A stretch of DNA of 64,000 bases from an uncultured Propionibacteriaceae bacterium (GTDB lineage Bacteria; Actinomycetota; Actinomycetes; Propionibacteriales; Propionibacteriaceae): assembly GCA_938046585.1 (NCBI GenBank), contig CALIWR010000028.1, positions 6,227 to 70,226 of the forward strand, given 5' to 3'. Positions 17,982-26,399 of the stretch are shown piece after piece (the first letter of the stretch is position 1; every line of letters begins with the position of its first letter). Under the pieces are notes generated by a model. The model did not search any database and was not told the origin of the DNA. It worked only from the letters and a program-made list of their open reading frames with translations. The position numbers and the translations under genes are program-made.

Positions 17982-19640
17982 ATGACGACTGTCCAGCGGC
18001 CAGATTCGATGGCACAACCCAGCGCCCGCACTTTTCCATTGGCTCAGCTAGTTGATCTCCTGCGGCAAGGGTCGGTCAGGGTCCCACATTTCCAGCGGGG
18101 CCTGCGGTGGAAGACCGCCGATGCGGTGTCGCTGCTCGACAGTGTGCTGCGAGGTTTCCCCATTGGCAGCCTTTTACTGTGGAGGCAACGGGCCGCTGCT
18201 GGTGAAGTTCGGCTTGGGGGTGTCGTCATTCATGCGCCGGAACAGACTGAAGCCTTGTATGTCGTTGATGGCCAGCAGAGAGTGACGACTTTCCTTAATG
18301 TTTTTGATGCGAAGTGTGGTCGCGAAGGAGATTTTGCGCTGGTCTATGATCTGAAGCAGCGACCATTCCGGGTCCGGGCGCGTAGACGGAGAGACTCGGA
18401 CGAGCATGTCATTCCACTTCCAGTGCTCTTCGAGTTGAAAGAGGTTTTGCGCTGGGTGGGCGATCATCCCGAATACGCTGATTATGTCGATGAGATCAAT
18501 GGGGCCACACAACGACTGCGTGAGTTCCATGTGCCAGCATACGTTGTTTCCTCCGAGGACGACAAGGTTCTGCGCGAGATCTATGATCGCATGAACAGTT
18601 CGGGTAAGAGGCTAAGCCGAGCTGAGGTTTTTCGAGGGCTCTTCGCTCGGAGGGAGTCTGATTCTCCGGGAACCGATCTTGCCGTCATCTCGCAGGATAT
18701 CAAAGAGAGGCTTCAGTGGGGAACTATCGATCAGGATACCGTCCTGCAGGCTTTTCTGGCGCGCCGTGGGGCAGACACCTACCGAGATATCCATCTAGAA
18801 TTCGGGCGTGAGCGTAGAAAGGAAAGCGATTTCCCGAATGAAGACCAGAGCGGCGCTCAGCAGGCGACTCTCGAAGCACTGGAGTCCGCTATCCGTTTTC
18901 TTCGGGAAGAGGTGGGCGTACCGCACTTCACATTCCTGGCATATCGCTACTTATTGGTCGTTCTGACCCGATTCTTTGCGCACTTCCCGGAGCCGCAACC
19001 GCGAAACCGAGAACTCCTGATTCGGTGGTACTGGAAAGCCGCTCTCGTAGGGCCGGCGGGAAATACGACCGGGGTTGCTCGAGAGTTGATGAAGTGCGTT
19101 ACCCCTGGAGCTGAAAGTACATCGGTTCAGAATCTTCGGGAGCAGGCTTCAAAGAAACCTCAGTATTTTCCAAATATCAATAGTTTCCGAGCCAATTCGG
19201 CGGCTGGTCGTATTATGCTGTGCGCACTGTGGGCGCTGTCAGGGCAATCTCCTGATACGGGGGAACCCTTCGACTCCTCTGATCTTGTGGAGGAGATCGG
19301 GGATCGGTCAAGTCCGGGAGCGGCCTGTCCCGAAATCTTCGCGAGGAATAGCTTGCCGCAAGGGTTGCGCAATTCCTTGGGGAATCGGGTGATCATGCCA
19401 GGCATTCCGTCAGAAGTGGTAAATCATCCCATGAGATGGGGGGAAGGAGTCCGTCAGTCTCACTGGCTTGGACCCGGAAAGGATCCAGAGAAGCTGGTCT
19501 TCGAGCGTGGGGAGGAACTGAATGCGTATATTAAGTCTTTCCTGGAATCTCGTATGCAAGAGGGTCTTGATCATTCGGCTCCGCTGGACTCGTATGACTT
19601 CGACGATGAGGACGATATCCCTGAGAGTGAGACCTGGTGA
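17982..19640 (+). CDS. DUF262 (GmrS-like) protein, first gene of a DUF262-HipA pair
   Basis: The 552-aa protein has a DUF262 domain, the NTP-sensing/nuclease-associated ParB-like fold of GmrS and other phage-defence proteins. VPHFQRGLRW is at residues 34-43 and the signature DGQQR at 96-100. RMNSSGKRLSRAEVF fits the conserved NxxGxxLSxxE region. No HNH motif of the usual partner DUF1524 is seen; a stretch SLGNRVIMPG near residue 475 recalls its core without the catalytic His. The tail is very acidic. The ATG has an AAGGAG site 6 bases upstream. Base composition is far from the neighbours (one sampled 60-base line is 48% GC), suggesting transfer. It overlaps the HipA-like gene by 4 bp. Confidence 0.9.
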   Translation: MTTVQRPDSMAQPSARTFPLAQLVDLLRQGSVRVPHFQRGLRWKTADAVSLLDSVLRGFPIGSLLLWRQRAAAGEVRLGGVVIHAPEQTEALYVVDGQQRVTTFLNVFDAKCGREGDFALVYDLKQRPFRVRARRRRDSDEHVIPLPVLFELKEVLRWVGDHPEYADYVDEINGATQRLREFHVPAYVVSSEDDKVLREIYDRMNSSGKRLSRAEVFRGLFARRESDSPGTDLAVISQDIKERLQWGTIDQDTVLQAFLARRGADTYRDIHLEFGRERRKESDFPNEDQSGAQQATLEALESAIRFLREEVGVPHFTFLAYRYLLVVLTRFFAHFPEPQPRNRELLIRWYWKAALVGPAGNTTGVARELMKCVTPGAESTSVQNLREQASKKPQYFPNINSFRANSAAGRIMLCALWALSGQSPDTGEPFDSSDLVEEIGDRSSPGAACPEIFARNSLPQGLRNSLGNRVIMPGIPSEVVNHPMRWGEGVRQSHWLGPGKDPEKLVFERGEELNAYIKSFLESRMQEGLDHSAPLDSYDFDDEDDIPESETW

Positions 19641-20839
19641 TCGAGACCTTTCGGGTGTTGCTCGGAGGGCGAACCGTGGCCCGGCTGTTTGCGCGTGGGG
19701 ATTACACCTGGTTGGAATGGCAGGAGGGTTATTGGGAGGACCCGCACCGGCCGATCCTGGGGCTTCGTTTTGAAGATGATCCGCGGGCCCGGGTGGCGGC
19801 GGCATTACGGCTTCCGCCGTGGTTCTCGAATCTGCTGCCGGAAGGGCGACTACGCGAATGGGTGGCTCGGGATGCCGACGTCAATGAGCAGCGCGAACTG
19901 CGACTACTGGTCCGGCTCGGGCGGGGACTTCCCGGTGCGGTTATGGTCGAGCCCAGTGAGGACGTGGACCCGACCTGGCAGCCGGATCGGGTCGAGGTGG
20001 CGCTGCCGCGGTCAGACGACGCCGGGCCGCTGCGGTTCAGCTTAGCCGGGGTGGCTCTCAAGTTCTCCCTGCTCCAGAAGCAGGATCGGTTGACCCTGCC
20101 GGCGGCTGATCAGGAAGGTGACTGGATCGTCAAGATGCCAGACGCCGGCTATCCCGAATTGCCGGCGAACGAATACGCGATGATGACCCTGGCCGGGCAG
20201 TGCGGAATCGAGGTTCCCGAAGTCCGGCTGTGGCACCGAGAAGAACTACCGCCCTTACCGAAACCGGCCTGGCCGCAGGGCCAGGAATGGGCTTATGCCG
20301 TACGACGCTTCGACCGGGACGGTCAGCGGCGCATCCATATCGAGGATTTAGCGCAGGTGCGTGGCTTCTACCCGGAGGAGAAGTACAAAGGGTCTTATAC
20401 GACCGCTGCCGCGTTGATCTATCGAGACCATGACGAGGCCTCGTACCTGGAGTTCGTACGGCGTCTGTTCTTCAGCTGGGCGATCGGGAATGGTGATCTG
20501 CACCTGAAGAATCTGTCGCTGATCTACCGCGACCCTCGCCGACCGGTCCTGTCACCCGCCTACGACCTGGTGTCGACGGCGCCCTACCTCGATTCCGACG
20601 ATCTGGGCCTCAAAATCGGCCGGTCACGGCGTTTCGACGACGTCACGCCCGCCTCATTCGAGATCCTGGCCGATCGGATCGGAGCACCGGTCGACAAGAC
20701 CAACCAGGCTGTGGCCGAGGTCGCCCAACGGCTGAGCAGGGCCTGGGCCGAGCCTTCCGACTGGCTGGAGCGGCTTGCCCGGCATCGGGCCTGGCTGGAC
20801 CGCCGGATCCCGCAGATCTGCCACCGTTTCGCAGGCTGA
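19637..20839 (+). CDS. HipA-like Ser/Thr kinase without HipB
   Basis: A 400-aa HipA-family kinase. The N-terminal subdomain is present (WFSNLLPEGRLREW, 62-75). The Gly-rich loop region FSLAGVALK (134-142) matches E. coli HipA around its autophosphorylated Ser150, here S135. The catalytic loop GNGDLHLKN gives D287 and N292, and the metal-binding Asp is D310 in AYDLVST. E. coli HipA inactivates GltX by phosphorylation; the target here is unknown. No HipB-like helix-turn-helix gene lies beside it; its partner is the DUF262 gene, joined by a GTGA overlap. GC rises along the gene to host level. The gene ends 16 bp before the convergent peptidase gene. Confidence 0.9.
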   Translation: MIETFRVLLGGRTVARLFARGDYTWLEWQEGYWEDPHRPILGLRFEDDPRARVAAALRLPPWFSNLLPEGRLREWVARDADVNEQRELRLLVRLGRGLPGAVMVEPSEDVDPTWQPDRVEVALPRSDDAGPLRFSLAGVALKFSLLQKQDRLTLPAADQEGDWIVKMPDAGYPELPANEYAMMTLAGQCGIEVPEVRLWHREELPPLPKPAWPQGQEWAYAVRRFDRDGQRRIHIEDLAQVRGFYPEEKYKGSYTTAAALIYRDHDEASYLEFVRRLFFSWAIGNGDLHLKNLSLIYRDPRRPVLSPAYDLVSTAPYLDSDDLGLKIGRSRRFDDVTPASFEILADRIGAPVDKTNQAVAEVAQRLSRAWAEPSDWLERLARHRAWLDRRIPQICHRFAG

Positions 20840-20855
20840 TCCTCAGCCGCTCCTA

Positions 20856-22805
20856 TCACCAGATGGTGACTCGCTGTTCGGGTGGCAGATAAAGCTGGTC
20901 GGTCTCCACCACGTCGAAGGCGGTGTAGAAGTCGTCCAGATTCCGCACGATCTGGTTGCAGCGGAACTCCGCCGGCGAATGCGGGTCGGTGGTCAGCCGC
21001 TGCAATACCAGTTCGTCGCGAGACTTGCTGCGCCAGATTGTGGCCCAGGAGAAGAACAGCCGCTGCAGCCCGGAATACGAGTCGATCGGCTCGATCGGCT
21101 CGCCGCCGGCCAGCCGCCAGGCCTTGATTGCAATCGCTAGCCCGCCCAAGTCGCCGATATTCTCCCCGATGGTGAGTCGACCATTCACCGTACGGCCGGG
21201 GGTCTGCCGCGGCTCCAGCACGTCGTACTGATCGATCAGCGCATGGGTTCGTTCCTCGAAAGCGGCCCGGTCCTCGTCGGTCCACCAGTTCCGCAGCCGC
21301 CCCTCACCGTCACAGGTAGAGCCCTGATCGTCGAAACCATGGCCGATCTCGTGGCCGATCACAGCGCCGATCCCGCCGTAGTTGACCGCGTCGTCGGCGT
21401 CGAGAGAGAAGAACGGCGGCTGCAGGATCGCAGCCGGGAAAACGATCTCATTACGCAGCGGATGATAGTAGGCGTTCACGGTCTGCGGGTACATCAGCCA
21501 CTCGTCCGGGTCGACCTCGCCGCTCAACTTGGACAGGGCATGATCGGTCTCAAAGGCGGCCGCACGCAGCACATTGCCGACCAAGTCACCCGGGCGTACC
21601 ACCAGGGCGCTGTAATCGCGCCATTTCGCCGGGTAGCCGACCTTGGGCCGGAAATTGGCCAATTTGGTGAGCGCCTCGGCCTTGGTGTCGTCGCCCATCC
21701 AGTCCAAGGCGGTGATCGACTCCCGGTACGCGGCGATCAGATTCGCCACGATCTGATCCATCCGCTCCTTGGCGGCGGGGGTGAAATGGGTACGGACGTA
21801 AATCTTGCCGATCGCCTCGCCCATCACTCGCTCCGCCAGGGACACCCCGCGCTTCCAGCGCTCCCGCAGCTGCGGGGTGCCTTGCAGGGTGCGTCCGTAG
21901 AAGTCGAACCGCTCGTCGACGAACCGCGCCGACAGGTACGGCGACATTGATGACACCACCTGCCACCGGGCCCAGGAACGCCAGGCGTCGAGCCGGTCCG
22001 CGGTGAGCAGCGCCGCCACCTCGGTGAAGAACGTCGGCTGGCTGCTGACCACCTCGTCGAAACGGCCCCGCATCTCGGCCCCGTCAAGGATCCGCTCCCA
22101 GCCGAAACCGGGCGCCTCGGCAACCAGGTCGGCGAGGCTGCGCAGGTTATACATCTGGCGCAGATCCCGGGTTCGGACCCGGTCCCAGTGGCAGCCGGCG
22201 ATCTCGGTCTCCAGCCGGAACACCGCATCCGCCTGCCCGCCCGGGTCCGCCAGCCCAGCCAGCGCCAGGCTGCGTTTGACGTGGCGGCGGTAGTCGTCGC
22301 GGATCTCGGCATGTTCTGGCTCGTGATAGTACGACTCGTCCGGCAGCCCCAGACCGTCTTGGCTGGCGAAGAAGACGTATCGACGCGGATTGCCCGGGTC
22401 AGCTTCGACATCGCCAGCAAGCAAGCTGCCCACGCCGTGACGCAGTGACCAGCCCAGGTGAGATTGCAGATCGGCCACCGAGGCGATCTGGTCGACCCGG
22501 TGCAGCAGCGGGAGTAGCGGCTCGGTATCCAGCTGCTCCACCCGGTCGGCATCCATGAAGTCTGCGTACAAGGTGGCGAGGCTGATTTCCTCGTCGCTCA
22601 AGGTGGTGGGGTCGGCCGCTGCCAGATCGGTCAGGATTGCGTGGACGGCTTTCTCCGAGTCGTCCCGGAGCCGGGTGAAGGCCCCATCCATGGGTTTGTC
22701 GGCAGGGATCTCGGTGGTCTCCAGCCAGTGTCCGTTGACGTGGCGATAGAGGTCGTCCGCGGCCCGTACCGAGGGGTCGAGGTGCTCGAAGGGGATGGCA
22801 GTCAC
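20856..22805 (-). CDS. M13 family (neprilysin/PepO-like) zinc metallopeptidase
   Basis: This is a 649-aa zinc endopeptidase of family M13. The zinc-binding HExxH is H485-E486-I-G-H489, the third ligand is E548 in GENIGDLGG with the conserved D552, and the substrate-binding NAYY is at 444-447. The C-terminus ends in VTIW, like the family's terminal xxxW. No signal peptide or transmembrane anchor is seen, so a cytoplasmic enzyme is likely, as in other bacterial PepO. ATG 22805 gives a normal N-terminus (FEHLDPSVRAADDLYRHVNG). Confidence 0.95.
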   Translation of the reverse strand: MTAIPFEHLDPSVRAADDLYRHVNGHWLETTEIPADKPMDGAFTRLRDDSEKAVHAILTDLAAADPTTLSDEEISLATLYADFMDADRVEQLDTEPLLPLLHRVDQIASVADLQSHLGWSLRHGVGSLLAGDVEADPGNPRRYVFFASQDGLGLPDESYYHEPEHAEIRDDYRRHVKRSLALAGLADPGGQADAVFRLETEIAGCHWDRVRTRDLRQMYNLRSLADLVAEAPGFGWERILDGAEMRGRFDEVVSSQPTFFTEVAALLTADRLDAWRSWARWQVVSSMSPYLSARFVDERFDFYGRTLQGTPQLRERWKRGVSLAERVMGEAIGKIYVRTHFTPAAKERMDQIVANLIAAYRESITALDWMGDDTKAEALTKLANFRPKVGYPAKWRDYSALVVRPGDLVGNVLRAAAFETDHALSKLSGEVDPDEWLMYPQTVNAYYHPLRNEIVFPAAILQPPFFSLDADDAVNYGGIGAVIGHEIGHGFDDQGSTCDGEGRLRNWWTDEDRAAFEERTHALIDQYDVLEPRQTPGRTVNGRLTIGENIGDLGGLAIAIKAWRLAGGEPIEPIDSYSGLQRLFFSWATIWRSKSRDELVLQRLTTDPHSPAEFRCNQIVRNLDDFYTAFDVVETDQLYLPPEQRVTIW

Positions 22806-22964
22806 ATGGACATCCTAATGGCGACCCATTTGGGGGCTTCCACCGGACAGATCGTGGTAGCAACCCAGGGAGGTATTCAATCCCACTAGCCCCAGGTTCG
22901 CTAGGGCCTGGCCGGCTCAGGCTGCAGGGATCGGCCGGGAGGCCAGGTGGGCTGCTGTGGGCGG

Positions 22965-23066
22965 CGGGCGTGACCCAGGTGAGTTTGGCTGGCGTGCCCA
23001 GAGCCGGCTGGTCTCGACCAGTTCGAAGGGTGGGGGCGGGCGTGACCCAGGTGAGTTCGGCTGGCG
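22965..23066. repeat. 30-bp direct repeat, two copies 72 bp apart
   Basis: Copies at 22965-22994 and 23037-23066 share CGGGCGTGACCCAGGTGAGT and continue to GGCTGGCG, with one mismatch in 30 bases. The period of 72 bp is a multiple of three, so one plus-strand frame repeats GGGRDPGEFGWR. I saw no further copy in the window, and the role is unknown. Confidence 0.8.
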
Positions 23067-23085
23067 GGTTCAGCAGATTTTCGGT

Positions 23086-23107
23086 GCCGGGAAAGCGATT
23101 TCCCGGC
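23086..23107. repeat. Perfect 9-bp inverted repeat (hairpin)
   Basis: GCCGGGAAA and TTTCCCGGC flank the tetraloop GCGA. The stem is perfect but has no T tract on either side, so a terminator role is uncertain. It lies 20 bp after the second direct repeat in a non-coding stretch. Confidence 0.6.
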
Positions 23108-23390
23108 CCTGGCTGAGGGGTGGCCGGAGGCCGATCGAATGCCTATCCGGCGGGCTATCGGCCCACGAAATCGGGCATGGGGGAGACGGCAGGAGCGAGA
23201 ATGGTGACCGGGCGGGTGGGATAGCGGTCGCTCATGGCTCGCCAGGACATGATGAAGGCCGGTACGCGGCCGTTGTGGGAACATGACCTTCCCGGGGTTG
23301 CTGCCACGGCTGAGGTGATCATGAATCAGGGGTGATGGGCGAGTTCACCTAGGAAACCGGTCCAGGCCCGCCATAACCGGATGGTTCTCG

Positions 23391-24272
23391 TCAGGAGCCG
23401 GAAAACACCACGATCACGTGGGTGCCGGGCGGGGCCGGGGTGGTGGCGATCCACGGGGGCATGGCTGATCCGGAAGGCTGCCAGGTCCTCCCGCCGGCCT
23501 GGACACTGGCGATCCCATGCCCATGGGCCCAGGCCTGCGATGCCGCCGCCAGCGACCACTGCACCCGGGGGTTCGCTGCCGCGATCTCAGCCCGCGCCGG
23601 CGGGCCCGGGGCCACTGCGATCGGGGCTAGGCCCCCGTACGTCTTGCGTACCAGGGTCTGATATTCGGTGGCTGCGGCCGGACGCGGGTCGCGGGCCAGG
23701 CAGCTGAAAGCCGCCTCGGTCTCGCCGGATAATGCGCTGGCCAGGATCTTCGCCCGTTCGACGTGCTTGCGGTACCCATCCGGCACGCCGGAACGTTGGA
23801 CGGCCTGCGCGACATCGTTGATGTCACCGGTCTGCCAGTTCTTCACCTTGACCAGGGCGTCGTAAAATTTCCCGGTCGAATAGTGCGGATCCATGATCTG
23901 CTCGACCGTGCCCCAGCCCTGAGACGGGCGTTGTTGGAACAGGCCGATCGAGTCCCGGTCGCCATAGTTGATGTTGCGCAGGTCTGATTCCTGCAGCGCG
24001 GTCGCCAGGGCGATTGAGGCGGCCCGGGCTGGAAGCCCCCGCTGTACCGAGACCCCGGCGATGATCGCGGCGAAGTGCGCCTGCTCCAACGAGACCTCTG
24101 CGGTCTGCCCGTTCACCGTCGCCGTACAGCGCTGTTGATACGGCAGCACCGGGTTCGCAGACCCGCGGCCCGGCCACCAGCGCAGCGCCGCCCAGACCGC
24201 CGCGACCAGCACCGCCGCACACACCACCAGCCCCAACAGGACGTACAGCGCACCGCCGCGTCTGGCAGCCAT
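23391..24272 (-). CDS. Membrane-anchored lysozyme-fold (transglycosylase-like) protein
   Basis: A 293-aa protein with one N-terminal transmembrane helix (about residues 9-31) and an extracytoplasmic domain. The region ATALQESDLRN (91-100, candidate catalytic Glu95), followed by SIGLFQQRPSQGWGT and a later YRKHV, matches the lysozyme-like fold of actinobacterial proteins often annotated as hypothetical or 'heavy metal transporter'. It probably acts on peptidoglycan in the cell wall, but activity is not shown by the sequence alone. The start is 2 bp downstream of the dapD stop on the same strand, so co-transcription with dapD is likely. Confidence 0.75.
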   Translation of the reverse strand: MAARRGGALYVLLGLVVCAAVLVAAVWAALRWWPGRGSANPVLPYQQRCTATVNGQTAEVSLEQAHFAAIIAGVSVQRGLPARAASIALATALQESDLRNINYGDRDSIGLFQQRPSQGWGTVEQIMDPHYSTGKFYDALVKVKNWQTGDINDVAQAVQRSGVPDGYRKHVERAKILASALSGETEAAFSCLARDPRPAAATEYQTLVRKTYGGLAPIAVAPGPPARAEIAAANPRVQWSLAAASQAWAHGHGIASVQAGGRTWQPSGSAMPPWIATTPAPPGTHVIVVFSGS

Positions 24273-24273
24273 G

Positions 24274-25194
24274 TCAGTTCGCGTGGAGTGCAGCGTTGAG
24301 CTCGACCCGGCCGCCGCAGCGGCGGCGGGCTTGGACCTGGCCGCTGAGCGAGTCCCTCCAAAACAGCAGGCCGGATGCCCCCGACAGTTCCCGCGCCTTG
24401 ACTACCCGCTGGTCGGGCAGGGTGACCTTGGTTCCGGCGGTGAGGTACAGCCCGGCCTCGATCACACAGTCGTCGCCGAGCGAGATCCCCACCCCCGACT
24501 GAGCGCCGAGCAAACACCGCTCGCCGATCGAGATCACCTCCTGGCCACCGCCCGACAGGGTGCCCATGATCGAGGCGCCGCCGCCGACATCGGTCCCATC
24601 CCCGACCACGACCCCGGCTGAGATCCGCCCCTCGACCATTGACGTGCCCAGGGTGCCGGCATTGAAATTGACGAAACCTTCGTGCATAACCGTGGTCCCC
24701 ACGGCCAGGTGGGCTCCGAGCCGGACCCGGTCCGCGTCACCGATCCGGACCCCACCCGGCACGACGTAATCCACCATCCGAGGGAATTTGTCCACCCCGT
24801 ACACGCCCAGGGGTCTTCCCGAACCCCGGTACTGACCCTGGACCTCCTCGAAGCCGTCGGGCAGGCAGGGGCCGATCGAGGTCCAGACCACATTCGGCAG
24901 CACCCCGAAGATCCCGTCGAGGTTGACCTCCCGGGGCCGGACCAGTCGGGCCGAGAGCAGGTGCAGTCGCAGATAGGCGTCCGAGGTGGCAGCCGGGGCC
25001 GTGTCCAGGTCGATCTCGATACGGACCACCTGCCCACAGACCCGCCGCACCGGGTCGAGGTCGAAACCTAGACCGGTGGGCTGGGCGGAATCGTCGTATC
25101 TGCCCAACCGGGGCCTCGGGAACCAGGTGTCCAGCACCTGCCCGGTTTCGTGCACCGTTGCCACGCCCCAGCCCCATGCCACCCGGTCTGCCAT
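24274..25194 (-). CDS. dapD: Tetrahydrodipicolinate N-succinyltransferase
   Basis: This enzyme transfers succinate from succinyl-CoA to tetrahydrodipicolinate in lysine and diaminopimelate synthesis. The 306-aa protein has an N-terminal alpha/beta part and a hexapeptide left-handed beta-helix (repeats such as VVVGDGTDVGGGASIMGTLS). It matches the actinobacterial DapD type (Rv1201c-like) rather than the shorter E. coli form. It is divergent from dapE with about 60 bp between starts, which places two steps of the succinylase branch under one control region. Confidence 0.93.
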   Translation of the reverse strand: MADRVAWGWGVATVHETGQVLDTWFPRPRLGRYDDSAQPTGLGFDLDPVRRVCGQVVRIEIDLDTAPAATSDAYLRLHLLSARLVRPREVNLDGIFGVLPNVVWTSIGPCLPDGFEEVQGQYRGSGRPLGVYGVDKFPRMVDYVVPGGVRIGDADRVRLGAHLAVGTTVMHEGFVNFNAGTLGTSMVEGRISAGVVVGDGTDVGGGASIMGTLSGGGQEVISIGERCLLGAQSGVGISLGDDCVIEAGLYLTAGTKVTLPDQRVVKARELSGASGLLFWRDSLSGQVQARRRCGGRVELNAALHAN

Positions 25195-25256
25195 GGCCGA
25201 AGCCTAGCGGCCGGTGCTGACCAGGCCTAGGGCTTAGTCCATGGTTAGGTGGGTTC

Positions 25257-26339
25257 ATGCTGGACCTCGGAGCCGATCTGGTCACCTTGCTACGCGCGCT
25301 CGTCGATGTGGAATCGGTGAGCGGCAACGAACGTGGCCTGGCTGACCTGGTCGAGCAGGCCATGCGTGGCTGTCCGCACCTGGTGGTGGACCGCGATGGT
25401 GACGCGGTCGTCGCCCGTACCCGGCTCGGACGTAATCAGCGGGTGGTGATCGCCGGGCATCTGGATACAGTCCCGGTGGCTGGCAATCTGCCTTCGCGGG
25501 AGGAAACCGTCGACGGGCAGCGTCGGGTGTACGGGCGAGGTGCCTGCGATATGAAGGGTGGTGTCGCGGTGCAACTGTCGCTGGCCCACGCCTTGGCCGA
25601 ACCGGTCCGCGACATCACCTGGGTCTACTACGACCACGAGGAGGTCGAGGCCGAACTGAACGGCCTGAACCGGCTTGCGCGTAACCGGCCGGAGCTACTC
25701 GCCGGTGACTTCGCGGTCGTGATGGAGCCAACCGCGGCCGGGATCGAGGCAGGCTGTCAGGGGACGCTACGGGTGGCCGTTCACTGCCACGGAAGGTCCG
25801 CCCACGCCGCCCGTTCCTGGCTGGGCGCGAATGCGATCCATGCCGCGGGGCAGGTGCTGCGACGGCTGGAGGCCTACCAGCCACGGGAGGTCGATGTTGA
25901 TGGGCTGCGGTACCGGGAGGGGATGAACGCGGTCGCGATCCAGGGCGGCATCGCCGGCAATGTGATCCCGGACCACTGCCGGGTGCTGGTCAACTACCGG
26001 TTCGCGCCGGACCGGGACGTCGAGGCCGCGTACGCCGAGGTGGCACGGCTCTTCGAGGGCTACCAGCTTGAACTGCTGGACCGTGCCCCTGGGGCCTGGC
26101 CGGGGCTTAACCTGCCTGTCGCTGCGGATTTTGTCGCCGCCGTCGGCGGCAATCCTCGGCCCAAATACGGTTGGACTGATGTGGCCCGGTTCTCGGCGAT
26201 GGGGATCGCGGCGGTCAACTTCGGCCCGGCTGACCCGTCACTGGCGCACACCGACGACGAATACTGCCCGGTTGCCGACCTGGAGACCTGCCGGGCTGCG
26301 CTGCAGCGCTGGCTGACTGATGCCGGACCTCAGAAGTGA
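25257..26339 (+). CDS. dapE: Succinyl-diaminopimelate desuccinylase
   Basis: A 360-aa M20-family zinc hydrolase that releases succinate from N-succinyl-LL-diaminopimelate. Metal-site motifs are visible: GHLDTVP, YGRGACDMKGG, and YYDHEEVEAELNGL with the catalytic acidic pair. The late YGWTDVARF and AHTDDEYCPV complete the M20 fold. Divergent dapD next door supports the assignment over other M20 peptidases. The ATG start is only weakly preceded by a ribosome site (AGGTGGG). Confidence 0.92.
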   Translation: MLDLGADLVTLLRALVDVESVSGNERGLADLVEQAMRGCPHLVVDRDGDAVVARTRLGRNQRVVIAGHLDTVPVAGNLPSREETVDGQRRVYGRGACDMKGGVAVQLSLAHALAEPVRDITWVYYDHEEVEAELNGLNRLARNRPELLAGDFAVVMEPTAAGIEAGCQGTLRVAVHCHGRSAHAARSWLGANAIHAAGQVLRRLEAYQPREVDVDGLRYREGMNAVAIQGGIAGNVIPDHCRVLVNYRFAPDRDVEAAYAEVARLFEGYQLELLDRAPGAWPGLNLPVAADFVAAVGGNPRPKYGWTDVARFSAMGIAAVNFGPADPSLAHTDDEYCPVADLETCRAALQRWLTDAGPQK

Positions 26340-26399
26340 GTTGCTTTCCGACAAGGGCCAGGTCCTGCGGCGCGATCGGGCCAGGGTTAGGCTGCTGGG

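Larger units (their letters stand above)
22806..23390. other. Intergenic region with direct repeat and hairpin, no convincing gene
   Basis: This 585-bp stretch lies between the 5' end of the M13 peptidase gene and the 3' end of the lysozyme-fold gene. Open frames on both strands (22957-23286 plus, 22901-23284 minus) have compositions unlike real proteins and no ribosome sites. It contains a 30-bp direct repeat and a perfect hairpin, described separately. The part nearest 22806 should hold the peptidase promoter. Confidence 0.6.

Noticed and set aside
22901..23284. Minus-strand 127-aa frame in the repeat-bearing intergenic region
   Set aside because: It is His/Pro/Arg/Ser-rich without a ribosome site, and its internal repetition only reflects the DNA repeat.
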